DNA of 64,000 bases from Rutidosis leptorrhynchoides. Taxonomy: Eukaryota > Streptophyta > Magnoliopsida > Asterales > Asteraceae. The position numbers were made by a program, and so were the translations under genes. Below are positions 36,943 through 49,015 of this stretch, one piece after another. Position 1 is the first letter of the stretch, and each line of letters starts with the position of its first letter. The stretch covers positions 364,974,001 through 365,038,000 of the forward strand of contig NC_092340.1 of the NCBI RefSeq assembly GCF_046630445.1, in the 5' to 3' direction. The notes under the pieces were generated by a model, which saw only the letters and a list, made by a program, of their open reading frames with translations, ran no database searches and was not told where the DNA came from.

Positions 36943-38505
36943 TGTGATGACCCGAAAATTTTTGACTTATTTAAACCAATTCTCTATACGATTTATTATT
37001 TTAACACGCTAAACAAAGTCTGTTAGATTGAGTCTCAAAATTTTAGAACTGTTTCATATATACAATTACCTTTGATTACTCTCGACGATTCATGAACAAT
37101 TATATGTATGTATATATATATGTACAAGTAAAAACGACTTTCCTACAGTAAAACCCTATTTGCTACAGTAAAAATTACTTTGCTACAGTAAAACACAATT
37201 TGTTACAGTAAAACACTGTTTACTACAGTGAAACCGTATTTTGCTACAGTGCTACAGTGAAAACGAGTTTGCTACAGTAAAACACTATTTGCTACAGTAA
37301 AACACTATTTGCTACAGTGACACTATTTGATGTCAACGAACTAGCAAACAAAAACAGAAAAGGCGGCCATGCGACCGCATGGCAAAAACACTGAAAACTC
37401 ATGCGATCGCATGAGCTACAGTAAATCGAAAAGTACTATAAAAGGTCAGTTTTGCTCGACGAAATTTTTATAATTATTTCTGTAACTTAAATTTTAATTT
37501 ATAATTATAATTATAATTTAAGTTTAATAATAATAAAGTATATTCGAGGGTGTTTTAATTCGGGTTTCAAACCGCTTTAAGCTAAGGAAATATTGGGTAT
37601 TGTTCGGGGTATTGTTCTTGAATCCAAGGTCAACCATACAGTCGTCTACCATCATTACGTCTACGCAATTTGCCAACAATATTGAGTCTCAATATTGAAC
37701 TATGAGTTATAGATCCCTTTTTAAATACTTTAAATATTTTTGGGCTGAGAATACATGCAATTTATTTTAAACGCGATAAGACACAACTCCATACTAAATT
37801 CTACACTGAGTTAAACCGGAAATCCCTTAGCTTTGGTAATTAGTAGCTGCCAGTACATAGGATATGGACTGGTGGGCGCGAATAATTGTATATGGATCCA
37901 TAGGGCTTGACATCCCCGTCCGAGCTAGAGCGCTAGCCTTTTAACGGACGTATGTTATTTGAGTTTAAGACACGTTGGTTTGCGTGTATTAAAACGAATG
38001 GGGTAATTATCACTATAGCGTTAAGTTTAGTTACCAGGGTGCTCTGTTACGTAGAATCTATTGATAAACTTTTGATGAAATCTTGTGGTCTATCTTTATA
38101 CATGTTTATGACTCGAGCAATTAAACCTATAACTCACCAACATTCGTGTTGACTTTTTAGCATGTTTTATTCTCAGGTCCTTAGAATGCTTCCGCTGTGA
38201 TGTGCTTGTTGCCTGCATGGAGTCTCTCATGCTTTGTACAAAGTTTATTGCATTCAAAATAAAACTGCGTTGTGTAATAAATAATTGGACTGTGATGTCA
38301 ACCTGTAAATTAAAGACTTATGTATTTCGGGATTTTGCTTATACCTAAGCACTCGCCCACATGTTTATAACTTTCTATGTTTAGAAAGTCACTTATTTTA
38401 ATGAATGCAATATTTTATCAAAACGTATCATATAGAGGTCAAAACCTCACTGTGGAATCAATGATTAACGTGCCGCGTCAATAGCGATTTTGACGGGTCG
38501 TTACA
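36943..38505 (+). repeat. 5' LTR of Tekay element 2
   Basis: It contains about ten GCTACAGTA-type motifs (37145-37325), two CpG palindromes (about 37369-37383; perfect CTCATGCGATCGCATGAG at 37399-37416), and a TATA-like box (CTATAAAAGG, about 37437-37446). The conserved leader boxes lie near 38077-38095 (ATGAAATCTTGTGGTCTA) and 38120-38180 (GCATGTTTTATTCTCAGGT), with CTTCCGCTGTG at about 38190-38200. Confidence 0.92.
37432..37450 (+). promoter_or_regulatory. Predicted LTR TATA box (element 2)
   Basis: AGTACTATAAAAGGTCAG, about 495 bp into the 5' LTR and 20-40 bp downstream of the CpG palindromes. The same arrangement occurs in the 3' LTR (about 46855) and in subfamily A2 at about 9035. Transcription start not determinable from sequence. 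Confidence 0.6.
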
Positions 38506-38700
38506 GTTGGTATCCGAGCTTGAGGTCATAGGGAACCAGAAATTATATTAGTGTGTTTAACTGGTAATTGTTATGATGCATTAGTGAGTCTGGACTATGA
38601 CCATATCTGTTTTTACTGATTTTTGCTTATTATTTGGTCAAAAACATTATATGTGATATATTTATATGCTAACGTAATTGTTGTTTCAATTATGTGATAG

Positions 38701-39387
38701 ATGACTTCCTCTAATCCTATCATTTTGTACGACTCGGAATCGGACACTGAATCTATTCTATCCACAACTGAAAAGGGCGTTTCAATACCTATTAAAGAAG
38801 AAATTGTGTTAGCCGGGGAATCTCAACTCCCGGTAAACCCAGAGGAGGTTCCAGCTCCACCCAGCTTTAGTTTTCCGGAGCCACAGTATCGTTGGCATGG
38901 ACCCATGATCTCTGGAGTAAACGAGGATCGTCCATTTCTAAACAAATATGGACATTGGTCCAGATATACCGCCGACGGGCGGGTTGTGCCGATTACGCCT
39001 GGCAGATTTCGGTTCATGACCACCGGTACATATTCTTGCAGTTCGTCATCATATTCTCCTACACATGACTCAGACAGTTCGTCATCAGACGAGATCAGTA
39101 AAGAGGAGGATTTCGCTAATGAAATAAAAGAGATCACTAAGGAGAAATTCCAACTTGCTATAGATAATAAAAACAACCACAATAATAAAATGTCCTTAAT
39201 TATTAAAAAAGAACAGGACCACTCGATCCGTAACCACCCTTATTGTATTAAACCCACTGAGGCAACGGGTACCTCAAAACCCCAACTAAAAATAAAATAC
39301 ACTGCCAGAATGTCTGTCGGACCATGTGCACACAAACAATTGGCAGAGAGAACCAAATGGGAAGAAGTTTCTGATAGTTCTGAATAA
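38701..39387 (+). CDS. Accessory ORF between primer-binding site and gag (228 aa)
   Basis: An open frame about 195 bp after the 5' LTR and about 450 bp before gag. The N-terminal part is acidic and Ser-rich (YDSESDTESILSTTEK), with a Pro-rich stretch (NPEEVPAPPSFSFPEPQYRW), a basic/aromatic segment (RYTADGRVVPITPGRFRF), a Ser/Asp-rich run (THDSDSSSSDEISKEED) and a Lys-rich tail. I see no known domain and no similarity to the positional counterpart at 20562-21221. Function unknown; the conserved position suggests an accessory role for this lineage. Confidence 0.65.
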   Translation: MTSSNPIILYDSESDTESILSTTEKGVSIPIKEEIVLAGESQLPVNPEEVPAPPSFSFPEPQYRWHGPMISGVNEDRPFLNKYGHWSRYTADGRVVPITPGRFRFMTTGTYSCSSSSYSPTHDSDSSSSDEISKEEDFANEIKEITKEKFQLAIDNKNNHNNKMSLIIKKEQDHSIRNHPYCIKPTEATGTSKPQLKIKYTARMSVGPCAHKQLAERTKWEEVSDSSE

Positions 39388-39835
39388 ACGACCTCACAAC
39401 CATAAATCTTCCATGCGCTATTTTATTGCTTATGTGTGCTACTCTATCTTGTTATGTAAAATAAGCATATGTAAAATATCAGTATTGTATGGTATTGTAT
39501 TATTTTGGTTTATTAATAATAAATGCATGGAATGATTATTTGTATTATTACTACTTCTTATTATTATTATTACATAATAATGTAGTAACTCGCTATAATT
39601 TTTCATAGTGGAATATTATTAGGATTTTAGTAGTTAATTCCTTGTACTAGCTATTATGTATGAACTTAACGGGTAGGTAATACCCTAGAAATAATTATAA
39701 AATGCTAATAAGAAGAAAAGGCTTTTATAATAATTGGTTCATATTATTAATATGCTACGATTAACTATTGACAACTCATTTTACCTATAATATTCTATAT
39801 GATTAAATTATATCTTTTGTGTTTATTGAAGAAAC

Positions 39836-42800
39836 ATGTCTCAAATGTCGGATGCTGAGTTTGAGCAACTAGTCGAGAAATGTGTGAATGAAAGAATTGC
39901 TGCAACCGAAGCAGCAAAAGCAACAGCCGAAGCAGCAGCCAAAGCAGCTGCCGTAAACACAAACTCACGAAACGGATGCTCATACAAAACTTTTCAAGGA
40001 TGCAAACCACAGACGTTTAGTGGAACCGAGGGACCAGTCGGTCTAACCCGATGGTTTGAAAAGATGGAGTCCGTTTTCAAAATCAGTAATTGTACGAACG
40101 GAGACATGTCAAAGTATGCTTCGTGCACGTTGCAAGATGGTGCACTTACCTGGTGGAACAATTATGCTAAAGCAGAAGGAATAGATACGGCATATGATAT
40201 CTCTTGAGAAGAACTGAAAAAGATGCTAATCGAGGAGTACTGTCCTCGAAACGAGATCAGAAAAATGGAATCTGAGTTACGTAATCTGAAGGTTATCGAC
40301 ACGAATCTCAATAACTATGAAAAGTGTTTCATGGAACTAGCCTTGTTGTGTCCCGAATTGGTGCCAAACGAGAAACGAAAGATAGAAATGTATATTGACG
40401 GTTTATCGATCAATATCAAAGGAAATGTTACATCGTCCAAACCGAATACGATGCAGGAAGCCATGACAATGGCACACCAACTCATGGACCAGATCACAGA
40501 GAGTTCGATTAAGGCACCAATTACCAAAGTCAAGACAACTGAAGGAAAGAGGAAATGGGAAGACTATAAGGGCAAAAGTACTCACCTGAAGAAACAAGAA
40601 ACTTTTAAAGGTAAACAAGATGGGGCAACTGCAAGTCCAAACTATAAGGGACCCCATCCGTTTTGCAAAAGATGTTACACACATCATGCAGGTTATTGTC
40701 AAGTGTTCTGTGATAAGTGCAACAAGAAAGGACATGTGGCGAAAGATTGTTATGCCACCGTTTCTGAAGTAAAGACAAAACTGACCGATGTCAAGAAATG
40801 TTTTGGATGCGGGAAGTCTGGTCACTTTATAAATCAATGCCCTGATAAGGATAAGAACAAAGAAACCGTACGTGGGAGGGCATTTAATGTTAGTGCCAGT
40901 AAAGCACGTGAGGATCCTAATCTTGTCACGGGTACGTTTACCGTTAATAACCAACTAGCTTCTATTATGTTTGATACGGGTGCTGATAGAAGTTATATGT
41001 GTAAAGACTTTAGTTTTAAACTAAAATGTGCATCATTACCTCTAGATGATAAATATACTATTGAATTAGCTAATGGTAAACTGATAAAAGCCGATAAAAT
41101 TTGCCATGGTTGCGAAATGAATCTCGCTGGTGAAACCTTCAAAATCGATTTGATACCCGTAGAATTAGGAAGTTTTGACGTAATCGTTGGCATGGACTGG
41201 ATGTCCAAAACAAGAGCGGAAGTTGTTTGCGCTGAGAAAGCAATTCGCATCCCTCGTAAGGATGAAACGTCATTAATGATTTATGGGGAGAAGAGCAACT
41301 CAAAGCTGAACTTTATCAGCTGTATGAAGGCCTAGAAACTTATAAGAAAAGGTTGTTATGCTATTCTGGCACATGTAAAGAAGATCGATACTGAAGAAAG
41401 AAGCATTAATGACATGCCGGTTGTAAGAGAATATCCCGGAGTATTTCCAGAAGAATTACCGGGGCTACCTCCACACAGATGTGTAGAATTCCAGATTGAT
41501 CTCATACCAGGAGCTGCACCTGTAGCCCGATCTCCATATAGGCTTGCACCTTCAGAAATGCAAGAATTACAAGACCAGTTGCAAGAATTATCGGACCGTG
41601 GATTTATTCGTCCTAGTTTTTCACCTTGGGGTTGCTCCTATTCTGTTCGTCAAGAAGAAGGATGGATCTATGAGAATGTGCATAGATTACCGAGAATTAA
41701 ACAAATTAACGATCAAGAATCGGTACCCATTACCGAGGATTGATGATTTGTTTGATCAATTGCAAGGATCAAGTGTTTATTCTAAGATTGATCTACGCTC
41801 CGGATATCATCAACTGAGAGTGAAGGAAGAAGATGTTCCTAAAACCGCGTTCAGAACCCGTTACGGTCACTATGAGTTTCTAGTCATGCCTTTTGGATTA
41901 ACTAATGCTCCAGCAGTATTCATGGATCTAATGAATCGCATCTGTAGACCGTATTTAGACAAATTTGTCATTGTTTTTATCGACGACATATTGATTTACT
42001 CGAAGAACAAGGAAGAACATGAGCAACACTTAAGACTGGTACTGGAGATACTCAAGAAAGAAGAATTGTATGCAAAATTTTCGAAGTGTGATTTCTGGTT
42101 ACAAGAAGTACAATTTTTGGGCCATGTTGTCAGTAAACATGGAATTAAAGTTGACCCCGCCAAGATCGAAGCCATTAGTAAATGGAAAACACCGAAGACT
42201 CCAACACAAATCCGCCAATTCTTAGGTCTTGCTGGTTACTACCGAAGATTCATTCAAGATTTCTCTAGAATCGCCAAACCCTTAACTGCATTGACTCAAA
42301 AGGGAAAGAAGTATGATTGGTCCACAGAACAGGAATCCTCATTCCAGTTATTAAAGAAGAAGTTAACGTCTGCACCCATTTTGTCATTACCGGAAGGAAA
42401 TGATGATTTCGTGATCTATTGTGATGCTTCACGCCAAGGTTTAGGATGTGTATTAATGCAACGCACAAAAGTCATCGCATACGCCTCACGACTACTAAAA
42501 ATTCATGAAAAGAACTATACGACGCACGATTTGGAACTTGGAGCAGTAGTTTTTGCACTCAAAATATGGAGACACTATCTATATGGCACCAAGTGTACAG
42601 TGTACACCGACCATAAGAGTCTTCAGCATATTTTTGTTCAAAAACAACTCAATATGAGGCAACGTCGCTGGGTAGAGTTGTTAAACGATTACGATTGTGA
42701 AATCCGTTACCACCCCGGAAAGGCTAATGTTGTAGCTGATGCCCTAAGTCGAAAAGAAAGAGTAAAACCTCTTAGGGTCCGAGCTTTGAATATTACAATT

Positions 42801-45800
42801 CGTACTGATCTCACAAAGCAAATTCAAGCAGCACAGTTAGAGGCTTTAAAAGAAGAAAATGAAAAAGTGTAACACCCTGATTTTTTTTTTTTAAAACACA
42901 GCGGAAGACTTAATTCACATAAATACCCTTAGTTAATTACAAACATGATTATCACAAATCATTATGTAGTTACTTATTACAAACCACCGGTGTTATGTTA
43001 AACAACTAGTTACATATTTATAAAAGTTAAGACATCAGAGTTCGTCTTGTCAAACATATCGTCAACCCGACGCCCGTCCCTACTAGCACTAATATCCAAA
43101 ACCTGCAAGGGAGGAGGTGAGGGGGGTTAGCACGAGGCTAAGTGAATGGAATCATCTAACAGATCTAGCATACAGTACCAACTTGTACAACTACAGCAAC
43201 TACAACAATCAATAACAGGCAGCTGACAACTAATAACTAGTAACTATCAACTGGCAACAATCAACTAGCAACTATGCTCCAACTAGAGACTCGGCGGCTT
43301 GTACGAGCACACGAACACTAGCTGATCAGTCTAGCATCTACCGAAAGTCCTTAGTACTGAATCCCCAGTATAGTAAATCCACACGCAGGTGATGCGTCAT
43401 TCAGCACTATACTCAACAAACAGTAGCCAACTGGACCCAACCACAACAAGGTTGACCTCCCTGAGCTGAACCTAACAACAATAGGTTCCAACAGGCAACT
43501 ACAATTTGTGCACACAACTGTTAAGCAACTACCACTATGAACAACTGTTCCTACGACTAGCATGGTAACTCTACGATGATCATTATTACAACATATCTAC
43601 TAAGCATAGCAACTATAACAGTATAACATAGTAGCACAACTTGCTACTCTATACTACACCCGGAGATAATCCCACTCACCGATTACCAGCTACAGCTCAG
43701 TTATCTTACTTTTGAGCTTCTTCCTTGTTCTTATCACCTGAGAACAACACAACGAAGTCAATATACATATCTCAATCAATAGTATAATCAAATCATACTA
43801 TAAACTAGGTCATAACACCATATATTCATAATTTTATGAGTCTACATCATGACTCCATTCAATAATGGCATACAGGTGCGTGCAAAACACGACATACATA
43901 CTAAAACTCCTTTTCTGACCCAAAAACAGTTTGATCTAGTTTCTTAAAAGTTCACCATTGAAAAGTATTCTTTATTACGATTCTAACGATAGTTTATTCA
44001 TCAAAAATGGAGTTACTTTTTGAAAGTTACGCCCGTTTCAATTTCATAAAAGGTACTGTAGCAATAGTGACATTGTAGCAAATAGTGACACTGTAGCAAC
44101 TCGGGTACTGCAGCTACTCGGCACTGTAGAAAATAGTGATACTGTAGCAAATAGTGACAATGTAGCAAATAGTGACACTGTAGCAACTCGGTACTGTAGC
44201 AACTCGAGGTACTGTAGCAACTCGGGTACTGTAGCAACTGGGTTTCGAACCAATTTCGCTGATTTTGTGATTTCTTCCCCAAAAACTCGATTTCTAAGTG
44301 TTTTTGACCAAATTTTAAGCACAGGAAAGTTACTAAACATATATACAACCTATTTCTAACATCAATTAAGCATAATAAACATATTTCATGAAGATTCAAG
44401 TTCATATTCACACTTTTTATTCAAGAACACAAAAACCCAATTTCTAACAATCAAAGCATGGATTCAACAAGACAAACCTGAGATGATGCTCAAAATGATG
44501 CTAGAAATCAGTCTCTAAAGTCTCTTAATCCAATTTCAAGTTTAGATCAATTAGGATTTCAAGATTGAAGGAGTTAGGTACGGGAGTAATATTTCTAATT
44601 TGGGGAAAATAATGGAATAATCCATATTCAAGCTATTTATATTGGGTTATAAAACCATACCCCATAACACACGGGTATTTACCAGTTATCTGGTATCTTT
44701 CGTACTTAATTTGACTGCCCTAACGGAGTCCAAATTAAACAAACGAACCTATTCTGTTACCCTTGTCACAAACTGGTCTCAACTAAACAACCAAATAATT
44801 ATAAACATATAATTATAAAAATCACTAATTACGCCATTTCCCAGGGTACAATGGTCATTTCATCTAGACCCAAAACGCGGGTGTTACAAAAAGGCGAAAT
44901 GAGCAGAGGGTTAGAAAAACAGCTTGAAGTAAAAGCCGATGGAACCCTGTATTTTGCTGATAGGATATGGGTACCAAAACATGGTAATCTAAGGCAACTA
45001 GTACTAGATGAAGCACACAAAACGAGGTACTCAATTCACCCAGGAAACGGGAAAATGTACCACTATCTCAAGAAGTTTTATTGGTGGCCTAATATGAAGA
45101 CAGAAATTGCTACTTATGTAAGCAAATGTTTGACGTGTGCAAAGGTCAAAGCTGAGCACCAAAAGCCGTCAGGATTACTGCAACAACCAGAAATTCTGCA
45201 GTGGAAATGGGAAAGAATAACTATGGATTTCATTATGAAATTGCCAAGGACTGCAAGTAGTCATGATACTATTTGGGTGATAGTTGATCGTCTAACTAAA
45301 TCAGCTCACTTTCTACCAATAAAGAAGACAGACAGTATGGAGAAATTAGCACGCCTATATTTGAAGGAAGTAGTTTCCAGGCATGGTGTACCCATCTCTA
45401 TCATATCTGATCGCAACACCCGATTCACATCACGTTTCTGGCAGTCATTACAAAAAGCATTGGGAACTCGATTAGATATGAGCACCGCTTATCACCCACA
45501 GACAGATGGTCAAAGTGAAAGAACAATACAAACATTGGAAGACATGTTACGGGCATGCGTGATTGACTTTGGAACCAGTTGGGATCGACACTTACCGTTG
45601 GCAGAATTTTCATACAATAACAACTATCATACGAGCATCAACGCAGCACCATTTGAAGCACTTTACGGTAGAAAGTGCATATCTCCTATATGTTGGAGTG
45701 AAGTAGGAGAAAGACAACTTACTGGACCAGAAATTATTCAGGAAACCACCGAAAAGATCATTCAAATACAACAGCGATTGAAAACGGCCATGAGTCGCCA

Positions 45801-46290
45801 AAAGAGTTATGCTGATGTAAGAAGAAAACCGCTAGAATTTCAAGTGGTCGACAAAGTCATGTTGAAAGTGTCACCCTGGAAAGGAGTTGTACGATTCGGT
45901 CAACGAGGAAAGCTAAGTCCTAGGTACGTAGGACCCTTTGAAATCACCGAAAGAATTGGAACAGTTGCTTATCGATTAAAGCTACCGCAAGAACTTAGTA
46001 GTGTTCACAACACATTTCACGTGTCAAATTTGAAGAAATGTTTAGCTGAAGAGGATGTCGTAATTCCTCTTGACGAAATACGAATCAATGATAAACTCCA
46101 TTTTATCAAAGAACCTGTTGAAATCATGGACCGTGAGGTCAAACAATTAAAACAAAGCAAAATACCGATAGTTAGGGTTCGTTGGAACGCAAGACGAGGA
46201 CTCGAGTTTACTTGGGAACGTGAAGATCAGATGAAGCAAAAGTATCCACATTTGTTCACTGATATCGCTCATGAAACAGGTACTACTCAA
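39836..46290 (+). pseudogene. gag-pol region of Tekay element 2 (broken)
   Basis: Parts in order: gag with CCHC knuckles (about 39836-40870), protease (about 40970-41240), reverse transcriptase (about 41500-42330), RNase H (about 42410-42770), then, after the nested solo LTR, integrase (about 44920-45800) and a C-terminal GPY/chromodomain-like segment (about 45890-46270). It is clearly homologous to the young Tekay polyprotein at 15910-20313. Broken, with a few small lesions in addition to the nested insertion. Confidence 0.9.
42868..44888 (-). mobile_element. Solo LTR (2021 bp) nested in the Tekay 2 pol region
   Basis: It starts TGTAACACCC and ends GGGTGTTACA on the plus strand, flanked by AAAAG on both sides (42863-42867, 44889-44893). 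Minus orientation is inferred from the CAGCGGAAG box at about 42899 and an inverted GCTACAGTA array (about 44052-44240), which reads GCTACAGTA on the minus strand. No coding content. The open frames it contains come from the repeat array. Confidence 0.9.
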
Positions 46291-46326
46291 AATTTCGGGA
46301 CGAAATTTTCTTTAAGGGGGAGGTAC

Positions 46327-47934
46327 TGTGATGACCCGAAAATTTTTGACTTATTTAAACCAATTCTCTATACGATTTATTATTTTAACACGCTAAACAA
46401 AGTCTGTTAGATTGAGTCTCAAAATTTTAGAACTGTTTCATATATACAATTACCTTTGATTACTCTCGACGATTCATGAACAATTATATGTATGTATATA
46501 TATATGTACAAGTAAAAACGACTTTCCTACAGTAAAACCCTATTTGCTACAGTAAAAATTACTTTGCTACAGTAAAACACAATTTGCTACAGTAAAACAC
46601 TGTTTACTACAGTGAAACCGTATTTTGCTACAGTGCTACAGTGAAAACGAGTTTGCTACAGTGAAACACTATTTTGCTACAGTAAACACTATTTGCTACA
46701 GTAAAACACTATTTGCTACAGTAACACTATTTGCTACAGTGAACACTATTTGATGTCGACGAACTAGCAAACAAAAATAGAAAAGGCGGTCATGCGATCG
46801 CATGGCAAAAACACTGAAAACTCATGCGATCGCATGAGCTACAGTAAATCGAAAAGTACTATAAAAGGTCAGTTTTGCTCGACGAAATTTTTATAATTAT
46901 TTCTGTAACTTAAATTTTAATTTATATTTATAATTATAATTATAATTTAAGTTTAATAATAATAAAGTATATTCGAGGGTGTTTTAATTCGGGTTTCAAA
47001 CCGCTTTAAGCTAAGGAAATATTGGGTATTGTTCGGGGTATTGTTCTTGAATCCAAGGCCAACCATACAGTCGTCTACCATCATTACGTCTACGCAATTT
47101 GCCAACAATATTGAGTCTCAATATTGAACTGTGAGTTATAGATCCCTTTTTAAATACTTTAAATATTTTTGGGCTGAGAATACATGCAATTTATTTTAAA
47201 CGCGATAAGACACAAGTCCATACTAAATTCTACACTGAGTTAAACCGGAAATCCCTTAGCTTTGGTAATTAGTAGCTACCAGTACATAGGATATGGACTG
47301 GTGTGCGCGAATAATTGTATATGGATCCATAGGGCTTGACATCCCCGTCCGAGCTAGAGCGCTAGCCTTTTAACGGACGTATGTTATTTGAGTTTAAGAC
47401 ACGTTGGTTTGTGTGTATTAAAATGAATGGGGTAATTATCACTATAGCATTAAGTTTAGTTACCAGGGTGCTCTGTTACGTAGAATCTATTGATAAACTT
47501 TTGATGAAATCTTGTGGTCTATCTTTATACATGTTTATGACTCGAGCAATTAAACCTATAACTCACCAACATTCGTGTTGACTTTTTAGCATGTTTTATT
47601 CTCAGGTCCTTAGAATGCTTCCGCTGTGATGTGCTTGTTGCCTGCATGGAGTCTCTCATGCTTTGTACAAAGTTTATTGCATTCAAAATAAAACTGCGTT
47701 GTGTAATAAATAATTGGACTGTGATGTCAACCTGTAAATTAAAGACTTATGTATTTCGGGATTTTGCTTATACCTAAGCACTCGCCCACATGTTTATAAC
47801 TTCCTATGTTTAGAAAGTCACTTATTTTAATGAATGCAATATTTTATCAAAACGTATCATATAGAGGTCAAAACCTCACTGTGGAATCAATGATTAACGT
47901 GCCGCGTCAATAGCGATTTTGACGGGTCGTTACA
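46327..47934 (+). repeat. 3' LTR of Tekay element 2
   Basis: Copy of 36943-38505, about 45 bp longer, mostly through extra GCTACAGTA units (46524-46745). CpG palindromes at about 46791-46805 and 46821-46838, TATA-like box about 46859. It follows the end of the integrase/chromodomain region and a polypurine tract (AAGGGGGAGGTAC). Confidence 0.92.
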
Positions 47935-48065
47935 TATATAGGATTGGGTAGTTCGTTCCTAATCATCATGCTCGGTCTTTTGCCGGAAATTGATTAGTGT
48001 CTTTTGGATAAGTCAAACGGGTCCCGGGTGTACGCCCGTTTTGTATCGAAACTTATGTCATGTAT
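47935..48065 (+). mobile_element. Remainder of the LTR begun at 34898
   Basis: It starts with the second TATAT duplicate of Tekay element 2 and continues the LTR sequence (AGTTCGTTCCTAATCATCATG, ACGGGTCCCGGGTGTACGCCC). It ends where the Sirevirus-type LTR begins at about 48066, so its own 3' terminus is not seen. Confidence 0.6.
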
Positions 48066-49015
48066 TGTTGGTCCCTTAATAACAACAGGAGTATTGTAGA
48101 GGGGGGTGAATACAATTTCTTTTAATTAACTTAACAGTTAAACACGATTAGTATTCAAACATGAAGATTAAATAGAGTCACAGGTAATTTTCAACTATTA
48201 TTCTTTATTGATTGAATCACAAAGAATCACAACTATCCTTGGCAGAATGATAGTTGGTTGATACAGATTACCTAGATTATAGCTAAGAGGTAAACTAAAA
48301 GCTATTACACGTTTTGACTCTAGAAAAATAAACCCACACCACTAGTTGTTACAATAGTGGATACAACAATTTATAGTAGTCCTATTAACCGTGTAATGGT
48401 TCTATTGTCCACTGGTACATAGGATGTCTGTACTTGTGGGGACAACTGCATCAGAGAGCATGCTCTCCTCTTTCCTCTTTGGTAGCTATTTGCAGGAACA
48501 CCCCAATTTGATTTGGCACCACTATTTGATTAAACAAATAGAATGTTGTGTTCCCTAGGTGTTGATAAAGTATAACCCATGTCTGCACATACGTTAAACT
48601 TCTGCATTCCCACGTGGTCTTGTAAGGTCACTTGTCAGCCGCCGACGCGTGTCCTTTTCTGTTCAACTTTATCTTTGAATTCTGTTGAATGGTACTATTG
48701 ATGTAGACCACTTGGGAAAACTACTATGCTTATAATGGAGCATAGCTGTCATGTGTAGTAAGCTGCATTCCAGCTGTGCTGGTTCTTCATTGCTGAGTCA
48801 CTTGATATTCTTGAATTGATGAGTACACATCCTGTGCTGATTGAAGAACACTGTCTACCTTGTGCTGATAGACTGAGCAGCTAACTAAACACTCGACATA
48901 GCAATATCTGCTGTCTATACATAAACAAACTTGTGCTGACTGCACATAACATTTTAGTGCAAATAAATTACAGTTTTGTCATAATTAAATCCTTAATTAT
49001 TTTGGGAACTCAAAA
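48066..49015 (-). repeat. 3' LTR of a Sirevirus-like Copia element
   Basis: On the minus strand it runs from TTTGAGTTCCCAAAATAATT (about 49015) to GGGACCAACA (48066). The preceding polypurine tract (CATCAAATAGGGGGAGATT, about 49017-49036) is the form typical of Sirevirus (SIRE/Maximus) elements. The LTR end has CACCCCCCTCTACAATAC, again as in that clade. About 950 bp. Its partner 5' LTR is not in the window. Confidence 0.7.

Larger units (their letters stand above)
36943..47934 (+). mobile_element. Tekay-type Ty3 chromovirus 2, broken, with a nested solo LTR
   Basis: LTRs 36943-38505 and 46327-47934 begin TGTGATGACCC and end GGGTCGTTACA. The target duplication TATAT lies at 36938-36942 and 47935-47939. 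The primer-binding site TTGGTATCCGAGC is at about 38507-38519. Parts: accessory ORF, gag, protease, RT, RNase H, integrase and a chromodomain-like end. The LTRs differ at about 14 positions plus length changes in a short repeat array, roughly 0.9%, suggesting about 0.3-0.4 million years. The coding region carries a handful of small breaks and a 2-kb solo LTR between RNase H and integrase. Confidence 0.93.

Noticed and set aside
43351-44411. Minus-strand frames with Leu/Tyr/Cys-rich repeats
   Set aside because: Produced by the GCTACAGTA array and flanking LTR sequence in a solo LTR.
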